Shown piece after piece: positions 17,828 through 26,769 of a stretch of 64,000 bases of DNA (within the stretch, counting starts at the first letter, position 1; every line of letters starts with the position of its first letter). This stretch comes from Aliarcobacter sp. Lineage in GTDB: Bacteria > Campylobacterota > Campylobacteria > Campylobacterales > Arcobacteraceae. The position numbers and the translations under genes are program-made. The DNA is taken from NCBI GenBank assembly GCA_028690445.1, contig JAQVBE010000010.1, forward strand, positions 36,217 to 100,216. The letters are read 5' to 3'. Under the pieces are notes generated by a model. That model worked only from the letters and a program-made list of their open reading frames with translations. It ran no database searches and was not told where the DNA came from.

Positions 17828-18784
17828 TTATTGATTTGAAAATTCAGCAATTAATTTATCTAAATCTTCACCTATTAAATCATCTGTAGCATCACCATGG
17901 ATGTGCCGTGCAACTACAACATCTTTGGTTGGAGTATTGTCTTCAAATAAATTATTTAAATATAGAGATAATTTTCTTATCACCGACATAACTCTTTCAA
18001 TTTTTTGTCTATTAATATCATTAAATTGCATTAGTTCCATTGCTTGAAAAATTTCTGAATCTCCAGAATTTACTAAATTTTTTAAATCCTTTAATGAATT
18101 AGTCACTTTATTTACATTTGTTAAATGTTCATCAAACACTTTAATATTTGGAAATTTATTATTTAATGAAATAAGTAATTCTGATTGTGCTTTTATAAAA
18201 ACTTCAAAATCTTTTATATAATTTCTAAACTCATTGTTATTATCAAGAGTTGAACTTAATACATCAAATATTTGAGAAACCTTCTCTTCTGAATCATTTG
18301 CAACTTGACTTAATTGATTAACAACTTTAGTATCTTTTTCAGCTGGTAATGGAAAAATTCCTTTATTTATTTTAGAAGAAGTCCAATCTTGAACTATTTC
18401 ATCTTCACTTCTATTGTCTTTTTTCTCAACAATTTCATTATCATTTTTGATATCTTCAAATGCACTTAAATCAAAATGAATGTCTTCTTCATCTAAAATT
18501 GAGTCTTTCGTATTTACACTTTCTATTTCACTTAATAATTTCTCAATATCAGTATTACTAACACTAGCAATATTAGTTTTTAAATTATTTTTATCTTCTT
18601 TATCTTCACTTATTTCTTCTGTCTTGAATTTAATATCTTCTTTTAATTCTTCAGTTTGAGATAATAACTCTTCAATTTCTTGAGTATTAACTTTTGCACT
18701 TTCCATAATCTCTTCTGAATTACCATCATCTTCAATGTCAAGACCATTCATTAAAGCTTCAATTTCTTCTTGGCTCATACTCAT
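17828..18784 (-). CDS. cheZ: CheZ-like CheY-P phosphatase with FliM-type peptides
   Basis: 318 residues. The C-terminal region matches the remote CheZ of Campylobacterota: MQFNDINRQKIERVMSVI, with Asp about 256 and Gln about 260 in the D-x3-Q spacing of the CheZ catalytic pair. The end (EDLDKLIAEF) resembles the CheY-binding tail of CheZ. The N-terminus carries SQEEIEALMNGL (residues 4-15), nearly the FliM peptide that binds CheY-P, then two related motifs, TQEIEELLSQ (34-43) and TDIEKLLSEI (78-87). It ends 18 bases before the flgF-like gene and starts 14 bases after the CheY gene. Confidence 0.78.
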   Translation of the reverse strand: MSMSQEEIEALMNGLDIEDDGNSEEIMESAKVNTQEIEELLSQTEELKEDIKFKTEEISEDKEDKNNLKTNIASVSNTDIEKLLSEIESVNTKDSILDEEDIHFDLSAFEDIKNDNEIVEKKDNRSEDEIVQDWTSSKINKGIFPLPAEKDTKVVNQLSQVANDSEEKVSQIFDVLSSTLDNNNEFRNYIKDFEVFIKAQSELLISLNNKFPNIKVFDEHLTNVNKVTNSLKDLKNLVNSGDSEIFQAMELMQFNDINRQKIERVMSVIRKLSLYLNNLFEDNTPTKDVVVARHIHGDATDDLIGEDLDKLIAEFSNQ

Positions 18785-18798
18785 GATAATACCTTATA

Positions 18799-19170
18799 TT
18801 ATTTTTTTAATACCCCATCAAGCTTCTCTTTTAAAACTTCAGCATTAAAAGGCTTAACTATATAATTATTAACACCGGCTTTTAGTGCAATAATAACTTC
18901 ACCTTTTCCACCTTCGGTTGTAATCATGATTATAGGTGTTTTTTGATGCATACCCTCACTTCGAACTTTTTTAACAAGTTCCAAACCATTCATATTAGGC
19001 ATATTCCAATCCGTCAATATAACATCATAACGACTTTCACTAAGTAGTTTCCAAGCTTTTACACCATCTTCAGCTTCATCAAAACTATCTTTCGTAAATC
19101 CTAATTGCATAACCACATTTCCAATGATTCTTCTCATCGTAGAGCTATCATCAACTATTAGAATTCTCAT
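18799..19170 (-). CDS. cheY: CheY-type chemotaxis response regulator
   Basis: 123-residue stand-alone receiver domain. Acidic pocket D7-D8, phosphoacceptor D54 (LTDWNMPNMNG), switch T84 and K106 in the KPF motif are all present. No output domain follows. Its gene leads the flagellar block and is directly followed by the CheZ-like gene, so kinase output and signal removal are encoded side by side. It is divergent from flgG. Confidence 0.93.
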   Translation of the reverse strand: MRILIVDDSSTMRRIIGNVVMQLGFTKDSFDEAEDGVKAWKLLSESRYDVILTDWNMPNMNGLELVKKVRSEGMHQKTPIIMITTEGGKGEVIIALKAGVNNYIVKPFNAEVLKEKLDGVLKK

Positions 19171-19330
19171 TAACTATCCCTTTATTTTATAAATATTTTC
19201 AATTATAATGCATTATATATAATTTGTTTTAAATTTATACTTAATGCATACAAAAAATAATTACTTAATTTTATCTGTATTTAATTATTCTTAAAATATA
19301 ATAAATATATGTAATCTTAAAGGATATACC
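19171..19330. promoter_or_regulatory. Divergent promoter region between cheY and flgG
   Basis: 160 AT-rich bases separate the two divergent flagellar units. A TATAAT lies at 19297-19302 on the plus strand, 28 bases before the flgG start, and another at 19202-19207 on the minus strand ahead of cheY. The matching -35 boxes are weak, and I see no sigma-54 GG-N10-GC element. This fits housekeeping-sigma control of the flagellar genes, which has been proposed for Arcobacter. Confidence 0.5.
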
Positions 19331-20119
19331 GTGATTAGAGGACTTTACACAGCAGCAACTGGTATGAACTCAATGCAACATCAAATTGATGTAACATCAA
19401 ATAATATAGCCAATGTTAATACAACTGGATTCAAACAAGATAGAGCAGAATTTCAAGACTTAATGTATGAGTCATTAAATTACACAGCTGGAAAAACAAC
19501 TCAAACAACTATAAATCCCACTGGAATAGATGTTGGATTAGGAGTTAGAGTTTCAGGAGTTCAAAAAAACTTTTCTGAAGGTGATTTAAAATTAACATCA
19601 AACACACTAGATTTAGCAATTAAAGGTAAAGGTTTTTTCCAAATTACTCTTCCTAGTGGAGAAACTACTTACTCAAGAAATGGTGCTTTTAAACTAAATG
19701 AAGAAGGTGCTATTGTGAATGGAAGTGGTTATGCGCTTACTCCTGAAATTGTTGTTCCTGATAATGTAACAAAACTTACAATTGGAACAGATGGAATTGT
19801 AACAGCAACAGACCCTCAAACAGGTGATATTGTTAATTTAGGACAGATAACGATTGCAGATTTTATAAATCCAGCTGGTCTTACGCCATTAGGAGATTCA
19901 TTATTTATGAAAAGTGCTGCTTCTGGTGATGTGTTAGAAGGTAATCCAACAGAAGCACAATTTGGGGCAATTCAGCAAGGTATGATTGAATTATCTAATG
20001 TAAAATTGGTTAATGAAATGGTTGATTTGATTACAGCTCAACGTGCTTATGAAGCAAATTCAAAAGCAATTACAACAACAGATAGTATGCTTGATACTGT
20101 TAATAGACTAAAAAACTAA
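19331..20119 (+). CDS. flgG: Flagellar distal rod protein FlgG
   Basis: 262 residues, starting with GTG behind AAAGGA. Typical FlgG sequence: MIRGLYTAATGMNSMQHQID at the start, NNIANVNTTGFKQDRAEFQD, the central LDLAIKGKGFFQI and SRNGAFKLNEEG, and a C-terminus with NEMVDLITAQRAYEANSKAI. It is the first gene of a short plus-strand unit divergent from the main flagellar block. Confidence 0.96.
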   Translation: MIRGLYTAATGMNSMQHQIDVTSNNIANVNTTGFKQDRAEFQDLMYESLNYTAGKTTQTTINPTGIDVGLGVRVSGVQKNFSEGDLKLTSNTLDLAIKGKGFFQITLPSGETTYSRNGAFKLNEEGAIVNGSGYALTPEIVVPDNVTKLTIGTDGIVTATDPQTGDIVNLGQITIADFINPAGLTPLGDSLFMKSAASGDVLEGNPTEAQFGAIQQGMIELSNVKLVNEMVDLITAQRAYEANSKAITTTDSMLDTVNRLKN

Positions 20120-20137
20120 AGTAAATAAATAAAATTT

Positions 20138-20512
20138 ATGAAATTAGAAGAATTAAAAAAACTTCGTGAAGAAAAGTTCTTAGCTCATAAGAAAAAGAAA
20201 AGAGAGTATTATTTAAATAAAAAAGAAGTTAAAAAAATTTATGATTACGATGAAGAGCTTAATAATCAAAATTTTGCATCTAAAATAAAAGAAATTATAA
20301 AAGCTCAAAAAAATTATTTAGATAATAGAAAAGATATAATAATATCAAAGTTAAATGATTATAAAAATAAGAAAAAAGAGTATTACGAGCTAAATAAAGA
20401 AAAAAGGCTTGAATACGATAAAGAATATAGGGAAAAGAAAAAAGAAGAACTTAAAGAGTATAGAAAAGAATATTATAAAAAATTAAAAGAAAATAAAAGT
20501 TTAAAAGAGTAA
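20138..20512 (+). CDS. Lysine/glutamate/tyrosine-rich helical protein
   Basis: 124 residues, extremely rich in Lys, Glu and Tyr, with repeated short patterns such as KKKREYYLNKK, NKKKEYYELNKEKR, REKKKEELKEYRKEYYKK. It is probably one long charged helix. No membrane segment or known domain is seen. It lies between flgG and the SPOR-like gene with gaps of 18 and 3 bases, so it is co-transcribed. No function can be assigned. Confidence 0.5.
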   Translation: MKLEELKKLREEKFLAHKKKKREYYLNKKEVKKIYDYDEELNNQNFASKIKEIIKAQKNYLDNRKDIIISKLNDYKNKKKEYYELNKEKRLEYDKEYREKKKEELKEYRKEYYKKLKENKSLKE

Positions 20513-20515
20513 ATA

Positions 20516-21535
20516 ATGGCAGATGATTATAAACAACCAGATCCCAATGATATAAACTATACTACAAATACTTATGATAGTTCAAATGATAGTGAAGATA
20601 ACTCAAATGAAGAGATTGAAGAGAATAAAGAACTTCTAGTAGAAGTAAAAGAAGAATTTATAAAACCTAAAAAAAACATTCTTCATAAAATATTATTCGG
20701 TATTGTTGCTTTCTTACTTTTACTTTTAATAATTGGAACTGTTCTATATTTTACTGGTTTTTTTGATCCTGAAGAAGTAAAAAAAGTTGAAGCTCCTGTT
20801 GTAGCACAAAATGTAGAAAAAGTTGAAGCTCCTGAAAATAATTATAAATTTGACATAAAAGATATTAACTCTAAAAAACTAAATGAACAATTAGCCTCTT
20901 TAACTAGTAAAAATTTAAATGATGAAAAGATAGAAGAATTAGAAAAAAATGAAAATGAAAAAAGATTAATAAATGAACAAAAAAGAAAAGAGGATGAGTT
21001 ATTAAAAAAACAAGAAGATGAATTAACAAATCAAAGAACACAATTAGAACAAAAAAAATTAGAACTCGAAAGAGAAAAGATTCAACTTGAAACAATGAAA
21101 CAACAATCTCTGCAGTTGAAAGAAGAATTACATCTTAATCAAAATAAAAGTACAGAAACAATGTCTAATCTAGATTCTGAAAAACAAAAAGTTATTGAAA
21201 CAATAAATAGCATAACTCCAAAAAAAGCGTTAGAAGAAAAAGAGCTAGTAAATAATCAGGAAAACACTAAAAAAGATAATGGTTTCTTATTGTTTATAAA
21301 TGTGGCAAAAATAAAAGATGTTTTATACAAAAAATATCTCGATAAAATTGTTACTGTAAGTCCAAATATAAAATTATGTAGAGATGATAAAAATAGAATA
21401 GAAATATATTATGGTCCATTTGATAATAATGAAGAAAGAAGTAAGTTATTAAATAAATTATTCGAAAATAAGTTTAATGAAGCATATGAATTAGAGTTTA
21501 CGCAAGAAGAATTTGATAAAAGATGTAACTATTAA
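20516..21535 (+). CDS. Membrane-anchored coiled-coil protein with SPOR-like C-terminus
   Basis: 339 residues. An acidic cytoplasmic N-terminus is followed by one transmembrane segment (about residues 59-82), a long Lys/Glu/Gln-rich coiled coil (about 120-215) and a compact C-terminal domain of about 85 residues. That domain ends with the pattern IEIYYGPFDNNEERSKLLNK, as in SPOR peptidoglycan-binding domains. A wall-linked role at the division site or flagellar pole is plausible. It meets rimM tail to tail with only two bases between the stop codons. Confidence 0.6.
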   Translation: MADDYKQPDPNDINYTTNTYDSSNDSEDNSNEEIEENKELLVEVKEEFIKPKKNILHKILFGIVAFLLLLLIIGTVLYFTGFFDPEEVKKVEAPVVAQNVEKVEAPENNYKFDIKDINSKKLNEQLASLTSKNLNDEKIEELEKNENEKRLINEQKRKEDELLKKQEDELTNQRTQLEQKKLELEREKIQLETMKQQSLQLKEELHLNQNKSTETMSNLDSEKQKVIETINSITPKKALEEKELVNNQENTKKDNGFLLFINVAKIKDVLYKKYLDKIVTVSPNIKLCRDDKNRIEIYYGPFDNNEERSKLLNKLFENKFNEAYELEFTQEEFDKRCNY

Positions 21536-21537
21536 TG

Positions 21538-22077
21538 TTAAGAGTTTTCTAAAATAATTAGTGAATCTTTTACTTGAATCTTTTTATCATTAATATTTAC
21601 GTTTAAAACGTATTTATCAAACATATGAGGTATTAAAAACACTTTTGGATAACCTTTTTCAACAAGCTCATCAGAAGTTTGAATTTCAAGATAATCATTT
21701 AATGGATACCTTTGTATCTCTTTAACTTGACCTAATAACAGATCATTTTCAAATACACTACAAGAAATTAAATCAAACCAAAAAAATTCGTTCTTTTTTA
21801 ATTTACAACTCTCTTTTGTTTGCTCAAATGTAGAATAAAGTTCTTGATTAGTTAGTTTTTTAGAAGTTTCGAGATCATCAAAATTTTCAAATTTTATTAG
21901 TTCTCGAGAAGTATTATATTCAACTACTTTTAGTTCTAATTTCTTATTAGTCTTAAAAACAGCACCTTTTTTAAACTGTTCAGGAAAATCTGTATCCATA
22001 AAAAGTCTTAAGTGACCTTGTAATCCAACAGCTTTTCCTAACTTAGCTACAAATATTTCATTACTATTCATAGACAA
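21538..22077 (-). CDS. rimM: Ribosome maturation factor RimM
   Basis: 179 residues. The N-terminal RimM barrel begins VAKLGKAVGLQGHLRLFMDTD. The C-terminal PRC-barrel-like part has FFWFDLISCSV and ends with IPHMFDKYVLNVNINDKKI. RimM helps 16S rRNA processing and binds S19. It is the last gene of a khpA-containing rpsP operon. The usual downstream trmD and rplS are missing here. Confidence 0.9.
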   Translation of the reverse strand: MSMNSNEIFVAKLGKAVGLQGHLRLFMDTDFPEQFKKGAVFKTNKKLELKVVEYNTSRELIKFENFDDLETSKKLTNQELYSTFEQTKESCKLKKNEFFWFDLISCSVFENDLLLGQVKEIQRYPLNDYLEIQTSDELVEKGYPKVFLIPHMFDKYVLNVNINDKKIQVKDSLIILENS

Positions 22078-22317
22078 CTATTTCACTACTACTTGTATTT
22101 TATAAGAAATACCATCTTTTGCTTTACAACCATTTGCCATAGTTTTTAAAGCATTAATCATATTTCCATTTTTACCAATAAGTTTACCAATATCAACACT
22201 ATTTACACTAATAATAATTTCAGCAAAATTATCATCAATTAATTTTTTTGTAATACTAACATCCTCAGGTACACTTACAATTAGTTTTGCATAGTTTTCT
22301 ATAAATCTAATTATCAT
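22078..22317 (-). CDS. khpA: KH-domain RNA-binding protein KhpA
   Basis: 79 residues made of a single KH domain, with the RNA-contact loop GKLIGKNGNMINAL (GxxG variant GKNG). It is the usual small KH protein placed between rpsP and rimM in many bacteria. Its stop is adjacent to the rimM start. Confidence 0.9.
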   Translation of the reverse strand: MIIRFIENYAKLIVSVPEDVSITKKLIDDNFAEIIISVNSVDIGKLIGKNGNMINALKTMANGCKAKDGISYKIQVVVK

Positions 22318-22334
22318 ATTATTTTCTGTATTAA

Positions 22335-22562
22335 TTATTTAGAAGCTAGTTTTTTAACTTTTTCTGATGGTTTAGCACCAACACTTAGCCAATAGTTATA
22401 TCTTTCTTCATCAATTTTTAATACTTTTGGCTCAACAACTGGGTTGAAATAACCAATTGATTCAATCCAACCTGAATCTCTTCTTTTTCTTGAGTCTGTT
22501 ACAACGATTCTATAAAATGGTTTTTTGTTTCTTCCCATTCTTGTTAATCTAATTACTGTCAT
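22335..22562 (-). CDS. rpsP: 30S ribosomal protein S16
   Basis: 75 residues, with the standard S16 start ([20 protein letters not shown]) and [18 protein letters not shown]. It lies 17 bases before khpA and about 88 bases after ffh; the gap after ffh has room for a promoter. Confidence 0.97.
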   Translation of the reverse strand: MTVIRLTRMGRNKKPFYRIVVTDSRKRRDSGWIESIGYFNPVVEPKVLKIDEERYNYWLSVGAKPSEKVKKLASK

Positions 22563-22649
22563 GTTTTCTTTCCTTTTTTAAATTATAGTATTGAATTCTG
22601 AACTCCAAAACAGAAGTTAAAAGTTCACAGCTCAACACTATTTATTTTT

Positions 22650-24002
22650 TTATCTAGGGATTTTGGGCATCCCATTTGGTCCCATTTGAGACAACATATT
22701 TTGTAAACCTTTCATTCCACCTTTGCTAGAAAGTTGTTTTGCCATTTTTGAAGCATTTTTAAATTGCTTTAAAATTTTATTTATTTGAACTTCAGAAAGT
22801 CCTGAACCAATAGAAATTCTCTTTTTTCTACTTGGATTCATCAAATCTGGATTTTCTCTTTCTTTTAAAGTCATAGAACCAATAAGCGCTTTTATTCTTT
22901 TTATCTCAGCTGAGTTTTCAAAATCCATATCTTTTAATGGTCCAGCAACTTGAGAAAGACCTGGAATCATTCCAATAATAGATTTCATAGAACCTAATTT
23001 ACTCATCATTGAAAGTTGATCTAAAAAGTCATTAAAATTAAACTCACCTTTTTTAATCTTTTTACTAACTTCCTTCGCTTTTTTCTCATCAATAATTGCA
23101 GATGTTTTTTCAGCAAGCCCTTCCATATCTCCAAGACCTAATAATCTTGAAACAATTCTATCTGGAATAAATACTTCTAAATCTGGCATTTTTTCACCAG
23201 TTCCAATAAATCTTAAAGGAACTTCAACTTGATTAGCAATAGAAAGAGCAACTCCACCTTTTGTATCACCATCATATTTTGATAAAATTACACCATCAAT
23301 TCCAATTTTTTCTTTAAAAGTAGTTGCTGTTTTCGTTGCATCATGTCCTGTTAGTGCATCTGCTACATAAAAAATTTCGTTTGGTTTTACTGCATCTTTT
23401 ATATTTTTTAATTGAAGCATTAACTCTTCATCGATTGCAAGCCGTCCAGCTGTATCTATTAATAAAACATCATAATGTTCTTTTGTAGCTTTTTCTTTTG
23501 CTGCCAGTGCAATTTTAATTGGATCTTTTTCAACATCATCAAAATAAATATCCACTTCAATTTGAGCTGCAATTTGTTTTAATTGCTCAACTGCTGCAAG
23601 TCTTTGTAAGTCACAAGCTGCAACTAAAACTTTTTTCTTTCTAATTTTTAAATAGTTTGCTAATTTTCCAGCTGTAGTTGTTTTTCCAGAACCTTGTAGT
23701 CCTGTCATTAAAATTGTTGTAGGAGGTGTATTTGAAAAAACAAAACCTTGATTTCCAGGAACTGTTAAAAGATTTGTTAATTCGCTTTTCATTGCTCTTA
23801 AAAAAGAGTCTTGTCCAATACCTGCATTTTTTGTTTGTAATTCAATTGCTGCTATTAATTCTTTTGTAGTTTTATGATGCACATCTGCTTTTAATAAAGC
23901 TTTTTTTAGTTCTGCTGTTGCTTTTGTTAAAGCTGCAACATCATCTTGATGTCTTATTTTGTTAACTGCATTTCGAATTGAGCCGGTTATTGAATCAAAC
24001 AA
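22650..24002 (-). CDS. ffh: Signal recognition particle protein Ffh
   Basis: GTPase of the signal recognition particle, about 450 residues. I place the start at the TTG of 24000-24002, six bases after GGAG, giving the normal N-terminus FDSITGSIRNAV; a longer frame from 24017 has no better site. N and G domains carry GLQGSGKTTT, DLQRLAAVEQL, DTAGR and KYDGD. The C-terminal M domain is methionine-rich (KLGSMKSIIGMIPG, MAKQLSSKGGMKGLQNMLSQ). A TATAAT at 24033-24038 on the minus strand is a likely -10 element. Confidence 0.96.
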   Translation of the reverse strand: MFDSITGSIRNAVNKIRHQDDVAALTKATAELKKALLKADVHHKTTKELIAAIELQTKNAGIGQDSFLRAMKSELTNLLTVPGNQGFVFSNTPPTTILMTGLQGSGKTTTAGKLANYLKIRKKKVLVAACDLQRLAAVEQLKQIAAQIEVDIYFDDVEKDPIKIALAAKEKATKEHYDVLLIDTAGRLAIDEELMLQLKNIKDAVKPNEIFYVADALTGHDATKTATTFKEKIGIDGVILSKYDGDTKGGVALSIANQVEVPLRFIGTGEKMPDLEVFIPDRIVSRLLGLGDMEGLAEKTSAIIDEKKAKEVSKKIKKGEFNFNDFLDQLSMMSKLGSMKSIIGMIPGLSQVAGPLKDMDFENSAEIKRIKALIGSMTLKERENPDLMNPSRKKRISIGSGLSEVQINKILKQFKNASKMAKQLSSKGGMKGLQNMLSQMGPNGMPKIPR

Positions 24003-24149
24003 AGTAAATCTCCACAATTTTTAAATTGCAAGATTATACTTTAGAAATACTTTGATTTAGTTTAAGTAAAATCTACTTTAAGTACATTTTTATTTTTATT
24101 TTTATTAAAAATCCCTAAAAATAAGCATTTTTATATAATCAAACCTTAA

Positions 24150-24908
24150 TTATGAATTAAAGTCATACACTCTAAATTCTTTTGGTTCAGGTGATTCAAA
24201 AGTATAATCAAAAATTTTAGTTACTTTTGAGTGAAGTAAAACTCTATTTATATTAGAAGCTGTTCTTCCATAAATTGCATCGCCAATAATTGGTAATCCA
24301 ACAGAATTTAAATGAACTCTAATTTGATGAGTTCTTCCTGATTCAATAACTACTTTTACTTTTGATTTATTTCCCTCAACTAAAACAGGATAAACTGTAC
24401 TTTTAGCTGGTTTTCCCCTTTTTACATCAATTTTTGATTTTGCCATTCCTCTATCTTTCGTAGTTAGAATGGGTTTATCAATCTCTATTTCCTCAACAAC
24501 TTTTCCTTCAACAATAGCAACATACTCTTTGTAAACTTTATTTGCTTGAAACTCTTTAATTGCTTTTTTCTGAAAATCTTCATTTTTTGCAAACATCATA
24601 ACACCACTTGTTTCTTTATCAAGTCTATTTAATAAAATTGCATTTTCATATTTTTTAGCAACATCATCAGCTGTTAAAAATGCTGGTTTATCCACTACTA
24701 AAATATCTTTATCTTCAAATATTACTTTTATCTTTCCAATTTCTTTTATGTTAAATTTAGTATCTGTTCTAATTTCACCTCGTGCAATTAAAACTTTTTG
24801 TTCACCAACTTTTACCACTCCTCTATCTATTAACTCTTTTGCTTTTGAGTTTGATATATTTTCTTGTTGTGCTAATACTTTGTATGCTTTATCATAAGTT
24901 ACAGCCAT
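24150..24908 (-). CDS. RluA-family RNA pseudouridine synthase
   Basis: 252 residues. An S4-like RNA-binding domain (NISNSKAKELIDRGVVKV) precedes the catalytic domain. The catalytic motif is LNRLDKETSG, with Asn in place of the usual His before RLD and the catalytic Asp intact. The later ESGRTHQIRVHL and IGDAIYG motifs are typical. The target RNA position cannot be told. The gene overlaps the end of waaA by ten bases. Confidence 0.85.
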   Translation of the reverse strand: MAVTYDKAYKVLAQQENISNSKAKELIDRGVVKVGEQKVLIARGEIRTDTKFNIKEIGKIKVIFEDKDILVVDKPAFLTADDVAKKYENAILLNRLDKETSGVMMFAKNEDFQKKAIKEFQANKVYKEYVAIVEGKVVEEIEIDKPILTTKDRGMAKSKIDVKRGKPAKSTVYPVLVEGNKSKVKVVIESGRTHQIRVHLNSVGLPIIGDAIYGRTASNINRVLLHSKVTKIFDYTFESPEPKEFRVYDFNS

Positions 24909-26047
24909 TTGTTTATCTCCTTTATTATAGGTTCAATCGAACCTGCTTTTGTTAGAATTGGTTTTTCTAAATTTTTTATATTATTTAAATAATTACCTAA
25001 TTCATCATTTTGAATTAAATAGTAATTTTTTATACAATCAAAAAGAGATTTCTGATTAAATATATTTTTACCACTTATTATCTTGCAATTAAAAAAAGCA
25101 GGTTCAACAGGATTATGTCCACCTATTTTCTCAAATGCACCACCAAGAATAACCACATCTGATATTGCATAAATATCATTTAATATTCCCATTTTATCAA
25201 CTAAAATTATATCAGAATCAAAATCATCTTTTATAGAATATCTTTGATATGAAATATTTTTATCTTTTATAAATTCACGAATTAAAAAATCAACTTTATC
25301 AAATCTTTCTGGATGCCTTGGAACAATTATCAATTTTCCTTGCTCTTTTTTATAAGCATTTAAAATTAATTTTTCCTCATTTTCATGGGTACTAGCAGCC
25401 GTTATCATAACTTGTTTTGGTTTTTCTAACTTTATATTTACTTTTGGCAATTGTGCTAGTTTTATATTTCCAATAACTTCAACATTAAAAGCACCCAGTT
25501 CTTCAAGTCTATGTTTATCAATTTCGCTTTGTGCAAAAACTTTATCAATATTTTGAAATATTCTTTTATAAAAAAAAGAAAATCTTTTATACGATTTATA
25601 AGATTTATCTGAAATTCTTGCATTTATTAATAAAGTTTTTGCACCTTTTTTCTTTGCAAATAAAAAAAGTAAATACCAAAGTTCAGCTTCCATCACAACT
25701 AAAACTTTTTGTTTGTTTACCCAAAAAGGTAAAAATATTTCAAAAGGCAAATATCTAACATTTGAAGATATTTTTTTTGCTTCTTCAAATCCAGTATTTG
25801 TTATAACTGAAATATTTACATTTTCTAAATAATTATCAATCAAAGGTTTGATAGCTTTTGTTTCACCCATTGAACATGAATGAAACCAAACGCCATTTTC
25901 TTTAAATGGAGTATTATCTTTTAAAAAAAACTTTGCTGGAATTGCTTGTCTATACTTAGAGTTTCGTGACTTAAATATCAAATAAGGAATTGCTAGTATA
26001 TAAATAAAACTTAGTAATAAGTAATAGAATATACTAAAAAGGCTCAA
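24899..26047 (-). CDS. waaA: Kdo transferase WaaA (KdtA)
   Basis: 382 residues with an N-terminal membrane anchor (IFYYLLLSFIYILAIPYLI). GT30 features include WFHSCSMGETKAIKPLI, EAELWYLLFLFAKKKGAKTLLINARIS, a central VMITAASTHENEE and the C-terminal VILGGAFEKIGGHNPVEPA. It adds Kdo to lipid A. It lies two bases after the zinc-ribbon gene. Confidence 0.93.
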   Translation of the reverse strand: MSLFSIFYYLLLSFIYILAIPYLIFKSRNSKYRQAIPAKFFLKDNTPFKENGVWFHSCSMGETKAIKPLIDNYLENVNISVITNTGFEEAKKISSNVRYLPFEIFLPFWVNKQKVLVVMEAELWYLLFLFAKKKGAKTLLINARISDKSYKSYKRFSFFYKRIFQNIDKVFAQSEIDKHRLEELGAFNVEVIGNIKLAQLPKVNIKLEKPKQVMITAASTHENEEKLILNAYKKEQGKLIIVPRHPERFDKVDFLIREFIKDKNISYQRYSIKDDFDSDIILVDKMGILNDIYAISDVVILGGAFEKIGGHNPVEPAFFNCKIISGKNIFNQKSLFDCIKNYYLIQNDELGNYLNNIKNLEKPILTKAGSIEPIIKEINKWL

Positions 26048-26049
26048 GA

Positions 26050-26769
26050 TTAAGCCTCTTCTATTTCATCTTCTTTATAAAGGATTCTTCCACAATGTGG
26101 ACAATTGACAATTTCTTCTGCTTTAATAACCTCAGCATAAGTTTTATCATTAATTTTCATATAACATCCATAACATGCTTGTTTTTTTACAGGTACAACA
26201 GCTGAGTCTTTTGCCCATCTTTTGATTTTTTCATAAAAAGTTAAAATTTTATTATCAAATTTTTCTAATAATTCACTTCTTTCTTGATATACAACATTTC
26301 TTTCTTTACTTATTTCTTCAATTGTAGAATCAACTGCAACTTGGATTTCTTTAATATCTTCTTCTTCAACAGCTAATTTTTCTTGCAACTCTTTTAAAGT
26401 CACTTCTTTATTTTTAGTAAGATTATCTAATCTATCAATCTCTTCATTAGCAAATGAAATTTGCTCTTTTGCAATTTCTTCTTCTAATTGTAGAGCTTTT
26501 AGCTCTTTTTCGTTATTAACATCTTTATTTTTTTTAGCGATGTTTTCTAACTTAGTTTTTAATTCTGCTAAGTGAATATTATTTTTTGTTCTTTTTGATT
26601 TTACATCATCTATTTCTAAATAAATAGAATTAATTGATGCTTTGATTGATGCTGCTGTTTCAACAAATGTTGCTAATTTAGCTTTTTCATTTTCAATCTT
26701 AGGTTCAAACATACTAATTGCTGTATCAAATTTTGATAATTTGATTAAATCCTCTAAATACTTATTCAA
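26050..26769 (-). CDS. Coiled-coil protein with C4 zinc ribbon
   Basis: 239 residues. About 180 residues of coiled coil are followed by a zinc ribbon with CYGC and CPHC pairs (KQACYGCYMKIN, IVNCPHCGRILY). This is the C4-type zinc-ribbon family commonly found next to NIF3-type genes, as here. The biochemical role is unsettled in the literature I know. Confidence 0.85.
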   Translation of the reverse strand: MNKYLEDLIKLSKFDTAISMFEPKIENEKAKLATFVETAASIKASINSIYLEIDDVKSKRTKNNIHLAELKTKLENIAKKNKDVNNEKELKALQLEEEIAKEQISFANEEIDRLDNLTKNKEVTLKELQEKLAVEEEDIKEIQVAVDSTIEEISKERNVVYQERSELLEKFDNKILTFYEKIKRWAKDSAVVPVKKQACYGCYMKINDKTYAEVIKAEEIVNCPHCGRILYKEDEIEEA

